From positions 1 through 64,000 of the forward strand of contig SADC01000227.1 in the NCBI GenBank assembly GCA_004194705.1: 64,000 nt of DNA, written 5' to 3'. Made by a program: the position numbers and the translations under genes. Origin of the DNA: Ditylenchus dipsaci (taxonomy: Eukaryota > Nematoda > Chromadorea > Rhabditida > Anguinidae). This document shows, in pieces, positions 32,320 through 42,046 of the stretch. Position 1 is the first letter of the stretch; each line of letters starts with the position of its first letter. Under the pieces are notes generated by a model that was not told where the DNA came from, did no database searches, and saw only the letters and a program-made list of their open reading frames with translations.

Positions 32320-32595
32320 TTTGATGCACAGTCAACCTTCGATAGAACGTATACCTTGACTCCATTGGCGTAGCCAGAGGGGACACGTGCCCTCCCCCGT
32401 CAGATTTTTTCCTAGTCAAAAGTGGAAAACAAAAAAATAGGTAAAATGGCCTAAAAAAATTTGCTCGTATGGTGGCCCTCGTCAGATTTTCTGGCTACGC
32501 CCCTGCTTGACTCCATTTGTTTGGATAGAATTAAATAAAGGAAAAGTGACTTTTGATATAACGTACACTCGATATGGTGTACAGTTAAGACCAGA
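32320..32595. mobile_element. palindromic element interrupted by a hAT-type insertion
   Basis: CAGTCAACCTTCGATAGAAC at the left is loosely mirrored by ATATAACGTACACTCGATAT and GTACAGTTAAGAC at the right, recalling the CAGTC-AACCT pogo-like ends elsewhere. A 143-bp hAT-type element lies inside. Confidence 0.45.
32363..32505. mobile_element. 143-bp hAT-type element with perfect 8-bp TSD
   Basis: Ends CATTGGCGTAGCCAGA and (reverse) CAGGGGCGTAGCCAGA. The octamer CTTGACTC is duplicated exactly at 32,355-32,362 and 32,506-32,513. CAGGGGCGTAGCCAG is a widespread hAT-type terminus. Non-coding. Confidence 0.85.
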
Positions 32596-32709
32596 CCCTA
32601 GGTGTCGGAGGTCGACTGTATGTTGAAGAGACAAAGGTTTGTATTAAGTAAACTTTTCTTACGACCAAAAACTTTCTATAAAACAAACTGTTTTATTTAA
32701 GCTTCATTC

Positions 32710-32865
32710 ATACTTACCCGAAACATGCCCTGTTTCGCGAAACATGAAAACGTTTCGCGAAACAACCCCCCGAAACATGTTTCGCGAAACAAAAAAATAG
32801 CTGTTTCGCGAAACATTTTTATGTTTCACCGTGTTTCGCGAAACAGGTCTTCGAAACATGGAGTA
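32710..32865. repeat. left array of TGTTTCGCGAAACA palindromes
   Basis: Five full or near-full copies of the 14-bp palindrome plus half-sites (CCCGAAACATG) within 155 bp. Probably transposase-binding subterminal repeats, by analogy with other cut-and-paste elements. Confidence 0.8.
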
Positions 32866-33156
32866 AAAGTGCAGTTTTCCGAAGTTTTTTTTTTTTGCTG
32901 CACATTCTGACTGTGTTTTTTACTTTATTTACGTTTTAGAAAGTCTAATGGAGCAAGCAGCAATATGGTGGTGAATACATCATCAACAGAAGAAGCGAAG
33001 TTATAGCAGGCCATCTCATTTGGAAGAAGCTCGGCAAGGTCTTTCTTTCAAGGCTTTTTGGCGTTATTACAACAGTTCCGAAGTCAAGGATTTAAAGTGG
33101 TTTCTCCGAGTGCAAGCAGAATTTCTAACGACTAAGAAACAAGCTAAGATTGACTT

Positions 33157-33255
33157 AATGCAAGACTGAGCAAAGCACGTGCCTGTGTAGAACACGCATT
33201 CGGAATATGGGCTACTGGTTGGCGTCTTTTTCTAGGCACAGTCAAAACTGGGTGA
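33157..33255 (+). pseudogene. Harbinger (DDE_Tnp_4) transposase fragment
   Basis: Translation gives NARLSKARACVEHAFG followed by IWATGWRLFLGT before a TGA. The RLS-(R/K)-AR-x-x-VE-x-AFG block followed by a W-R-x-F is the conserved C-terminal region of HARBI1/DDE_Tnp_4 transposases, where the Glu of VE is catalytic. Only about 33 codons remain; the DNA on either side is broken into short frames. With the TTA duplication and inverted ends it identifies the element as PIF/Harbinger-derived. It is not autonomous as written. Confidence 0.7.
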
Positions 33256-33369
33256 AAACTTTAGAGCTAAAAAATGCTTTCTATTTAACCCAACCTTTCA
33301 GTCCAGATCAAGAAATGTTGCATTATTATGTTGTATTTGAGTGCCATCACAGCCCAGGTAGATGAGTGA

Positions 33370-33837
33370 ATTTCATTGCATTCGGATGTGGAAACTACTT
33401 TGCTGACCATCGACAAATATTTGAAAGAGATCAGTGCTAGTTAAAATGCAGAAACTGGAGAGAAGAAATTCACGCTGCAGTGTTTTGATTTGGGAGTTCG
33501 ATCAAGTGGAAACCCAAAGGTTGGTTTGGATTACCCTAATCGACCGTTAAATGTGTTCTAATTGCAGGTGGATGACTGTATTAGAGTTCTGCGATTGTTA
33601 CATGTGGCCAAACAAAGGGAATTGCAGATTCAGATCAATGAAGTGCTGTCTGGTGTGCAGAAAATTTCAACTAACCCGAAAGCAGACCTTACTTTCGCGA
33701 GGATGGGACGCCAAAGCTCACGAAATGTGACGTATCGCCTTTTTGTTTCCAGTTGTATACGGAATAAAATCGTTTGTTGCTTTTCGGTCACTTATTTTTC
33801 TTGTTCCTACTACGAAGGGTTGCTCAGTTATTGTTAG
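33370..33837 (+). pseudogene. RTRAF: RTRAF (C14orf166/hCLE/CGI-99)-like C-terminal gene fragment
   Basis: Two exon-like parts, 33,370-33,519 and 33,568 onward, are joined in phase by a 48-bp GT-AG intron. The first reads ISLHSDVETTLLTIDKYLKE and, after an in-frame TAA at 33,442, NAETGEKKFTLQCFDLG. The second reads VDDCIRVLRLLHVAKQRELQ, then INEVLSGVQKISTNPKAD and ARMGR. This matches the C-terminal third of RTRAF, an RNA-ligase-complex and transcription-associated protein (family signature LRLLH-x4-REL, INE, NPK/DPK, GR near the end). The N-terminal two thirds are not seen, and the open frame runs past the usual end to 33,837. Because an intron is kept, it arrived as genomic DNA, not a retrocopy. 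It lies between the inverted ends of the Harbinger-type element. Confidence 0.7.
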
Positions 33838-34285
33838 TCTGCGGTTTTTTTTTGTTAGAAATAAATCAAAAGCTTCGATGATGATTTTCATCGGTTCATT
33901 TTCGGTTCATTTTATTTTCGGTTCAGATTTCATCGGTTCATTCATAAAATGAACCGATCAATGACGATTTGAATAAAAAGCTTCAATGATGATTTAAACT
34001 GCGTGGTTTCAACGTAAAACTGAAAATGTCTAGCAGTTTGCCCAGGTTTTAAGGTTGAGATGTCTTTTGTCTTGACGAAAAAAATTCCAGCGAATGATTT
34101 TCAGTAAGATGACTTTGTCACCCACTTAGCACATTAAAAAATTGAGTATATCGTTCGAATATGCCTGCAATATTATATTCTAGCATTTTTTATCGCCGAA
34201 ACCACTGTAAAAAAGAAAGATTTATAAAAACTACACGACAAGAATCTTTAACACCGATTTGAACCGTATTAACAAGCATTACATT

Positions 34286-34446
34286 ACCATGTTTCGAAAC
34301 CCCTGTTTCGCGAAACATGTTTCACGTAACATTCTCCCGAAACATGTTTCGGGGGGTTGTTTCGCGAAACACTTTCTTGTTTCGCGAAACACCGATGTTT
34401 CGGGGGATTGTTTCGCGAAACATGTGTTTTGTTTCGATGTTTCGGG
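34286..34446. repeat. right array of TGTTTCGCGAAACA palindromes
   Basis: Four or five copies including half-sites, in inverted arrangement to the left array, ending CATGTTTCGGGTAAGTATG at the right terminus. Confidence 0.8.
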
Positions 34447-34466
34447 TAAGTATGAATGAGGCTTTA

Positions 34467-34884
34467 GAAGTTTTAAAAACGTCAAGCGAAGCTAGTTATA
34501 TTTTCGGCCCAGCCCTCTAGGTTATACTAGGTTATAATGCCCAAAATACTTTCCTGTATTTACGATGTTATTTCTTCAAGGATAAATAATGAAAACATGC
34601 ATTATTCTAGTTAATTATGTTCCGTCTTTTTCCTTCTTCTGTTTACAGTTAAGTAATAAAAAGCAAAAGGGGGTAAGCTATTGATCGAATAGCCCAAAAC
34701 AGGACCAAGACTTTTATGCGCTATGCCTTAATTAGCCAGAGTAATGCAATAGCTAAGTGGGTTGACATGTGGGGTTAATAAAAGCAAGGGGATTAATTTG
34801 GGCTAAGAAAAAAGATGAGTTTGTGTTTTGAAGATGCCCAAATTAGACTTGCTAATTGAGTTAAGGGACGGACAGCTGACCTGA
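34467..34884. other. 3' flank of the RING-variant gene, nothing else
   Basis: Lies downstream of the minus-strand gene. I see no canonical AATAAA on the minus strand here and no repeat ends. Confidence 0.35.
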
Positions 34885-35898
34885 TTAAGGCAGTTTGTTG
34901 TTGTCGTTGGAGAGCCTGAGGTAGTGGACAGCCACCCAGCCACATAGTACCATAATACAGAGAAGAAGGAGAAACAATAAGTTGAGAATTCGATCACAGC
35001 ATTCAATGTATGGCAAGTGCAAATGGGTTAGCTATAAATACTTGGAGTTTTTCAGAGTTGTAATGTAGTTAACTCGACTTTTCAAAAAAAAAATTGATCT
35101 TATTTCCTCTTTTTACGCGAGTCTTTTCTAAAAATTTTGAGCAGGTTACCCCGCGATTGAAAGCTTGGCATATTGTCTACACAATGGTATATAAAGTTTT
35201 AAGACAAGTGTATAAAAGTGGATCTATTTTTGTACAAACATCTCGAAAGATTTTCGAAGAATTATTGGGGAAACTTTCGGAAACCCTGGTAAACCTTCGA
35301 ACATATTTGCATTAAAATAGATCCATGATTGTTAAATAAACTGAAGACTTTATAAACCATTGTGTAGCCAATATCCTAGGCTTTCAGTCGTGGGGTAACA
35401 TGCTCAAATTTCAGGAAAAAATCAATTAAAACAAAGAATAAAGTCGAATTTTTTTTGAAAAATCGAGTTAACTATGTGACAACTCTAGTTTGTTTTGAAT
35501 GTAAGGCCAAACTGGATTTTAAAAGTAGATTCTTTGTTTTTGAAAATTTTAAAACTCACATCAATAAATGGTCTTCTTCTGTACTTGTAACCGCACAATT
35601 CACATCTTGGAGTAGGGTACAACTTGCGACTGGACACTTCGATCCACCTAGTCAGACAGGCGGTGTGTACAAACTGTACTGTGCCTGCACATCTACACGG
35701 AGCTACCAGCGCCTTTTTAGAAGAAGTAGTAGTGGTGTTGTTGACCACATGGCAATACCTACATTGTTGCTCTAAAAATTGTGGGCCACTGGCTTCAGGA
35801 ATAATGGTGGCAGGGATATCTACTAGGGGTGTCGTGCAGTTCTGATCTCTTAAGCCAAGCAGTAAATTGTCAGGGTTAGGACTGAAGTTAGATTGCAT
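34885..35898 (-). CDS. RING-variant (MARCH-type) membrane protein
   Basis: Two exons on the minus strand, 35,898-35,560 and 35,031-34,885, give 161 residues. Exon 1 starts at ATG (MQSNFSPNPDNLLLGLR). It carries a full C4HC3 RING-CH domain at about residues 46-105: CRYC, then CRC in APCRCAGTVQ, H and C in FVHTACLTRW, and CELC in PRCELCGYKY. The donor is GAT|GTGAGT, and the acceptor TTTATAG joins in phase to LTHLHLPYIECCDR and a strong membrane helix (ILNLLFLLLLCIMVLCGW), ending at TAA. Such proteins act as membrane E3 ubiquitin ligases. One helix is visible where most MARCH proteins have two. It has no frameshift, unlike the MARCH-like gene at 3.3 kb, with which it shares fold but little sequence. 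Its 528-bp intron is mostly a fold-back element. Confidence 0.75.
35069..35475. mobile_element. fold-back element inside the RING-variant gene intron
   Basis: The ends AGTTAACTCGACTTTT and (right) AAAAATCGAGTTAACT are inverted, with ATGT on both sides as a possible short target duplication. Inner blocks are inverted: GAGCAGGTTACCCCGCGATT against a CGTGGGGTAACATGCTC form, and TATTGTCTACACAATGG against CCATTGTGTAGCCAATAT. It shares the AGGATNTTNGCTACACNATGG core with the element at 50,290. Confidence 0.75.
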
Positions 35899-37371
35899 AG
35901 TTGGGGTAGGGAGTACAGGGATGTGGACTTAGACATTACATTTCTAAATAAAAGTTTTACAAAAATTTAATTTTACACTCTAAAAAGGTTATCAGTTTAT
36001 ACGAAATAGTTATGAAAAAACCACTATCAATTCAAAATAAAAAAATGACATGCATGCACAAGAAAAAACAATCAGTGACTTCGTAAACCACCGAATCCAT
36101 TCATTATATTTTATGTTTTTGCATATTTTACTGTGAACTAAAACATTTTTTTGGCAAACCTTTTTTGCTATTGATCAAAAATTTAGTCATAGGCTAGGCC
36201 TTAAAACAGGACCAAGACTTTTATGTGCTATGCCTTGATTAGCCAGAGTTAGCCTAAGCCAGTGTGCTCAAACGCGTTTTTCAGAATACAAAAACAGAAA
36301 ATTTCCGGTTCAATTTTTGATCATTTCTGAAAAGTATAAAAAAACCATTATTAAAAACCGTAAAAATTCACAATTCGAAAGCAACAAATATAAAAATTCG
36401 TAAGCAAATTTTACTTGTAAGATTAAAGCAAAAACATTTGCTAACCGTGATATTCGTATATAAAACATGACGCGTATGATCTTTTCACCAAAATTTCTTT
36501 TAACAAGTGCAAAATATGATATGAATGACAAGAAAATATTGTTAGTTTTACCCTTGACTTAGTTTATCTTACGTACGTGCTAGTAAAACATCAGATAAAT
36601 CTTAAATTTGAAAAACATGGTGGCGCAAAAATGACTAATGATAAAGCAGAGTAATTAGGGCAGAAAAAAGTACCAAATATCCTATACCAGCCATAAACAC
36701 ACATCTGGCAAAACACTTAACATGCCTGCAACACCACATTCAGTTTATAATAAGGGCACAATGGCAGACTACACTTTAGAGGGCTCACCCAGCTCATGTG
36801 CTCTGCTCTTCCTCCTCCTATTACAGAGGTTGGTGGCTGGCTGGCCATCAAAGTAATGAGGAAGGGGTGGCTGGTTGGTGGTGTAAGGGAGTGGACAACT
36901 ACTCCCCCTTGTTTTTTGCTTTGCAACATTTCAAAGGGAGGGAGATATCATGAGTGAGGCTAGAGGGCACCAAATACTCACTATAAATCTGCAATAGAGC
37001 CTTTCTATTGGGTAAAATGACTGGGAGAGATAGAAGATGTTTAGTAGTTATTGGTGTATGTTTCTGCTCGTGACTACTGGCCTGTGTTGGTTATAAAGGG
37101 GTGGGGATGACCTAGCAGGCAGATGATGTTGTTTTCAGGAAGGGAGCAGATAGAGACACTTGACTAAATAAAAAATTTATTTTATTTGACCTTTTAAATA
37201 AGGAATTCTTACATTTTATTTACTAGTAAAAGTTCTTAATGTAAGCGTAGTGGTAAAGGGCACTTCTTATTTTTAAAATATGCAACTACTTTTACGCGAA
37301 TTTTTTTTACTAAAAATACGTTTTTAGCAAGAAAAATAGAATAGACATGTTAGGAACTAAAAATTAACTTC
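35899..37371. other. intergenic; unique GC-richer island at 36.7-37.16 kb
   Basis: Bases 35,900-36,700 are AT-rich. Bases 36,720-37,160 have mixed composition (GAGGTTGGTGGCTGGCTGGC, CTCATGTGCTCTGCTCTTCC) and show no palindrome, tandem repeat or convincing frame. Possibly regulatory or UTR sequence, but this is inference only. Confidence 0.3.
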
Positions 37372-37375
37372 TTAA

Positions 37376-37608
37376 AGGACCATGGTTTTGCGCGCAGCGA
37401 TTGTCCTCCGCCAATTCGAATTTTTTTCTTAATCATTGAACTCCTGTACGTATTTTTCAACCTGGTTTCTAACAAAACAAGGCCTAGAATTTAATTTTAG
37501 GTATAGTTTTGCTAGAAACCAAGTTGAAAAATCCGTGCAGCAGTTCAATGATTAGGAAAAAAATTTGAATTGGCGGGGACAATCGCTGCGCGCGAAAACC
37601 ATGGTCCT
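37376..37608. mobile_element. TTAA-flanked palindromic element
   Basis: The termini AGGACCATGGTTTTGCGCGC and its reverse complement are flanked by TTAA (37,372-37,375 and 37,609-37,612). Arms continue through CGATTGTCC and AATTTTTTTC to a TAGAATTTAATTTTAGGTA centre. Related single ends: 3225-3250 (AAAACCATGGTCCTTAA) and 38,100-38,125 (TTAAAGGACCGTGGTTTTTG). Confidence 0.75.
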
Positions 37609-37612
37609 TTAA

Positions 37613-38333
37613 CTTAACTTCTTAATTAACGTTTTTAAGTGCGCGAATTTTTTCGCGCCGCTCTGTAGAGCCCACTTCAAATTAATATGAGTGTATGTGT
37701 ACTATTACTATCAGGTCAAACCACTTGAAAATCTATGGGTATCTAGCTGGATTTTGACCATGCACAATCTGTTGAATTTCGGGCCTTTTTCACCTACTTC
37801 ATCGATGATTGAAGCACAAAGGACCCACACCATCGTAATCAGCATGAAATCCTGAGTCAGGATATACCGGTCTACAGATTTGTGGGCGTGTTAAACAGGT
37901 CAATAAATAAAGTGGTTTTTCTAAAAAGATAAGACCTTCAACAAAATATTATCTGGTCGAGTTAAGTGTGTTTCGGTGCTGAGATCGGCGCCAGCGCCGG
38001 CCACTTTTAAAAAATGGTCCAAAATCAACGCTGATGACAGCGCGGACGCCAGGTTGGTTAAAAATTTGCTGAAAATTTTACAAAGAAAGTGCATGTTTAT
38101 TAAAGGACCGTGGTTTTTGCGCGCAGTGGCATGTGCAATCATTTTATACCGTGCTTGTTGCCATGTTCAAGCGGGAAAAAGGGACATCTCTTTTATTGCG
38201 AAAATATATTTCGAATTATTTTTTGTTTGTGATTAAATTTGTTTAAATCTTCATCCACTAGTCGAGCCCAGGTGTCCAAAAAGGACAAATCTTTTTTAAA
38301 GGACGTCTAAGGGCCCTGCGATCAAAGAATAGT
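37613..38333. other. intergenic with a TTAA-family end
   Basis: Apart from the TTAAAGGACCGTGG end at about 38,100, this stretch holds a GC-rich patch (TCGGCGCCAGCGCCGG) and no recognisable gene. Confidence 0.35.
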
Positions 38334-39516
38334 TACCGTATTTCCTCTAATAGAAGCCCCCCTCCTATTATAAGCCCCCTCTAATATAAGCCCCCTCTGG
38401 AGGTCATCCAAAATATAAAAGCCCCCCCCCCTCTAATATAAGCCCCCCCCCCCTCTAGTGGGTATCCTGAAAATATAAGCCCCCTTTTTATATAAACCCC
38501 TTAATCAAATATTTTTTAGATAAACAGGTGCTGCTAAACGTGGTAAAAGATACAAAGAGTGCCTTTATGTATTTGCCTATCACATCTTTCGAAGTGGATC
38601 GCTGGAATACTTGTGAATGAGTGAATTTCAAAGCAAAAACTACATCGAGTGCTATTTTAGCGGGCATTTTGTTGGTTTAAAAAATTGCTTTACGCAGTAA
38701 TCATCGGCAGAAAATCAGCAACAAACGATACAAAGTGACGTCGGTTTACGTTTGAGGAACAAGAAAATAAGTCGGCAGCATAGGTCAGATAAAAAGAAGG
38801 CATAACGATATTTCGCAGAAAATTATCTTAATTTCGCAGCAAATTTTTGTCTCGCTTTTTATTTTTGATTTTCTAACCTTTTTTTGAAAATTACAGGGTG
38901 AGTCGAGAAATTCGAACACTTTTATAAGCCATAATCTTTGTCTAGGACAAATTCCGAAATTCTGTAAACGCAGAACGACTCAATTTTTTATAGGAATTTC
39001 TTTGATATATAATGTGAAAAACACAATTTTCGCTTGATCCCCCCATGTGGTTTGGCCTTGGCCATCCAGAGGCTATTCTCAGACATTCGGCAAAGTTATT
39101 ACTCTAAATGAGAATTTAGCTACATAATGGTGTCAATACTTTCAGAAAAAGTATATGTAAACTAATAGAAAAGGTAAAACAAAATTCGCTGAAAAATTAA
39201 GATATGCTGCGAAATTCCAATACGCCCAAAATAAATTTAGGTAGAACGCCTCCGAGAGAAACAGTGGGTAAACTATGAATATAGAATAAGTGCTTTTGAT
39301 GTTTAAACGCTGTTTCAACAATGTTATGTGGAAAATTAGAAGCGATCAGAGGGTGGCGTAAAAAAATTATGACTAAAAATTTTTTCCGCGCCTTCGGCGC
39401 GGCGAGTTCAAAAAATAAAGGCCCCCCTCTAATACAAGCCCCCCCTCTAATATAAGCCCCCCTGGAGGCCATCCATAAAATAGAAGCCCCGGGCTTCTAA
39501 TAGAGGAAATACGGTA
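38334..39516. mobile_element. 1.18-kb TACCGTATTTCCTCTAATA-family element
   Basis: It begins TACCGTATTTCCTCTAATA and ends with its exact reverse complement. Subterminal regions are arrays of CCCCTCTAATATAAGCCCCC-type units on both sides (38,345-38,495 and 39,418-39,490). The central 0.9 kb is AT-rich with no transposase frame that I recognise. Confidence 0.7.
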
Positions 39517-39674
39517 CCGTATTTCCTCTAATAAGGCGGCCCGCTCTAATAAGGCGGCCCCCTCATTTTTTGACTAAAATTTCAGAGTTATGGCCATTTT
39601 CGACTGACAATTTTCAGATTTTTAAGGGTTTGAAAAATAAGGCGGCCGGCCGCCTTATTAGAGGAAATACGGTA
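39515..39674. mobile_element. 160-bp TACCGTATTTCCTCTAATA-family element
   Basis: It starts at the TA that ends the previous element and has the same terminus, then AAGGCGGCC units, ending GGCCGCCTTATTAGAGGAAA and TACGGTA. The shared TA at the junction suggests end-to-end insertion. Confidence 0.7.
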
Positions 39675-40672
39675 ATCATATCACTCTTATTAGAGAGCGA
39701 CTTTAACTATTTGATTGTGGCGGCCTATTAACCCATACCTCATTGTCCCTTTACCAATATGGTGGACCGAGATGCATATGCCCGTAAATATATTTGAATT
39801 GCCTAACTATACTGCTGTCGATCTCTTCTCAAATCTAATTGCAAAATCCGAACCCTTGCACTTTTAGGTCTGGAAACATTAAAAATTAAAAAAGACGTCG
39901 AAAATTGTAATAATAAATAGGAGGATAAATTGCTGCAGCTCCGAAAAAAATTCTCTCATTGAAAAATAGACAACCTCTCTGTTGGACTCAACAACACATC
40001 CTATTTTCGCTTTTGACCTTTTTTGCAAAAATTGTTAAGAATAAGAATTTACACTAAATATTAATAAAACATGAAGTTGTTTTTTGATCTATGTATTATT
40101 TTTTGTTTACCACTTTGCTTGTTGACCGAAAATAGGACAATCTTCAGCCAAAAATCAATTTTGAAAAATGTTTCTTAAAATTGTTCAAAGTGTTTTATGT
40201 GTCAATTTGTTCCTGATGACTGCCTCTATTGACCACCATTAACAATAGCCGCACCAGCAAAATAGATCTTTTAAAGCAGCAGAAGGAGGGGAAAGAAAAG
40301 AAATAGCAAAATGGAGTGGATTGCCAGTGGACTGCTATAATGGTGGATAGATCTACCATGTGGCGGTCAATTACTGGCCTACTGCTGCTACTACTTCAAG
40401 AAGCACCACTTTGTTGGTATAGTGTTAGCAGTAGCAGCCTCACCAGACTTTAATATTTGTTTGTTGAGTGGGTGATGCTGAAAAATAGGTCTGCTTTCAT
40501 AATTATCAGGAATATCTAATATCTAATTTTTAAAGCTAGGCCGGATATAAATAAGTTATTTGTGATGACTTAGTGGTCGAGAGGCTAGAATGGTGTGTGT
40601 GAAATATAGTGGTCAGAAGTTTTATTCCGGCCATGACGGTTCGTGGTGGTTGATGTCCGCAACAGTTTGCAA
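39675..40672. other. intergenic; purine-rich unique island at 40.2-40.48 kb
   Basis: AT-rich until about 40,230. Then a unique stretch rich in GCAGCAGAAGGAGG and CTGCTGCTACTACTTC, with no repeat or gene that I can define. Confidence 0.3.
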
Positions 40673-40892
40673 TACCGTATATTCTCTATTAATCCCCATT
40701 TTTCAACCCCTAAAAAATCGGAAAATTTTGAGATCGATTTTGAGATTTTTGTGCAGTCGACCAGAATCTGAAAAGTGGAATCAAGAAAGCTCGTGCCAAT
40801 TAAGAAAACGCAAATAACAGATTTGCGAAATGTTTGCTCTAGACTGAGATATAAGGTCGGTAGGGTGGGGGTTTATTAGAGAATATACGGTA
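40673..40892. mobile_element. TACCGTATATTCTCTA-family palindrome, copy A
   Basis: TACCGTATATTCTCTATTAA at the left and TTATTAGAGAATATACGGTA at the right. The interior matches copies at 51,547 and 62,802 (CCCATTTTTCAACCCCTAAA, GATCGATTTTGAGATTTT, GCTCGTGCCAATTAAGAAAA). Confidence 0.75.
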
Positions 40893-41221
40893 TTACGATA
40901 GACCAACGGCGGATATTATGTTGCCTAGATATTACCATATCTAGGCAACCAAGCGTCTTACCACAATTTCGAAGCCAAATTCCGATTTCTAAGGTTTTTC
41001 AACCCAAAAACCACGTTTGCTTACAATACAAGTAAATACAAAAGCATGATTCTAGCCAAAAAGTATCCGATTTTCGGTTTCAATTTAAAACAGCTTGAAA
41101 ACATGTTTGATTTGTGGCTTACCTTTTTTTCAGTGTCTTTGGCGTTTTTCGTGTTATTAAGTCGACGAAAACCATAGAAGGAAAGCAACTTCGAAATATG
41201 GCATTTTTGGATTTTTCTACC
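40893..41221. other. intergenic, nothing recognised
   Basis: Contains a TATCTAGGCAAC/GTTGCCTAGATA small palindrome near 40,925. No gene. Confidence 0.35.
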
Positions 41222-42046
41222 CTACCGGAGTATATCCAACCCCCCCCAATGAAATTTTTTTAAAAGTGTTTCCAAACACCCTATATCGACCTAAAATTGC
41301 CTCAGAAGTTTAAGAAAGAAATTATTTTTGAGTTCTGGTTAATGAAAAATTAAGTTTTGGTCATTATGAAATTTCGACCATTTGCCTGTTTTGGTCACTG
41401 GAGCTGGGCAAAAGAGCCTCTAAATGCATTTTTGTTCAAGAGTCTTGCTCGGAATTATGTCTAAGGTAAGTTCGTGCGCGCATCCATAACCAACCAAGCC
41501 CCCTGCGCCCCGGAGGGGCTGCTTTTTGGCTGCTTCACCATGTTTTTCAACTCGAGCCGTGGCAAAAATAGACTCTATATGCATTTTATGATCAAGTGTA
41601 CTTCTCGGAATCATGTCTAAGGTAAGTGCGTGCGCGCATCTCTAACTCTCAAGCCCCTTCGGGGCGCAGGGGGCTTGGGGGCTTGGAGTTGAGATGCGCA
41701 CACCCACATACCTTAGACACAAATCACTCGAAAGTGACTCTGGATGCATAAAAAATGTATGCATAGTAGAGTTTATTTATGCGGTGAGCCCCAGTCAACA
41801 AAACTATGTTCAAGATCTTCCTTTTCAAACTAAATTGGTCTACTTTGGTCCTTTCCCACCCCGAAATAGCCCTAAATCCCTTCAAAAAGGGTCAAAATAG
41901 GTGTTTTTGGGTGGTCCCAAACTCAATTTTTTATTGATTACAACACAAAATAATGTCTTTTCGAGTTTCTGAGGCAATTTCGGGTCGACATAGGGTGTTT
42001 GAAAACACTTTAAAAAAAATTTCATTTGGAGGGTATGCTCCGGTAG
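41222..42046. mobile_element. fold-back element with CTACCGGAGTATATCC ends
   Basis: CTACCGGAGTATATCC plus a C-run at the left is inverted as GGGTATGCTCCGGTAG at the right, with AAACACCCTATATCGACC / GGTCGACATAGGGTGTTT inside. The inner 41.4-41.8 kb portion (ATTATGTCTAAGGTAAGT, GCGCGCATC, GGCTTGGAGTTGAGATGCGC) has copies at 43.87, 44.95, 48.8 and 59.62 kb. Confidence 0.65.

Larger units (their letters stand above)
32700..34463 (+). mobile_element. PIF/Harbinger-type transposon with captured gene fragment
   Basis: The left end AGCTTCATTCATACTTACCC and the right end (reverse complement) AGCCTCATTCATACTTACCC are inverted, with TTA on both flanks (32,697-32,699 and 34,464-34,466), as expected for Harbinger-type TWA duplications. 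Both subterminal regions carry arrays of the perfect palindrome TGTTTCGCGAAACA. The 1.4-kb interior holds a transposase remnant and an RTRAF-like gene fragment. Confidence 0.75.

Noticed and set aside
34259..34520. Short frames rich in FRET/SRN motifs
   Set aside because: They are translations of the TGTTTCGCGAAACA array at the right end of the Harbinger-type element.
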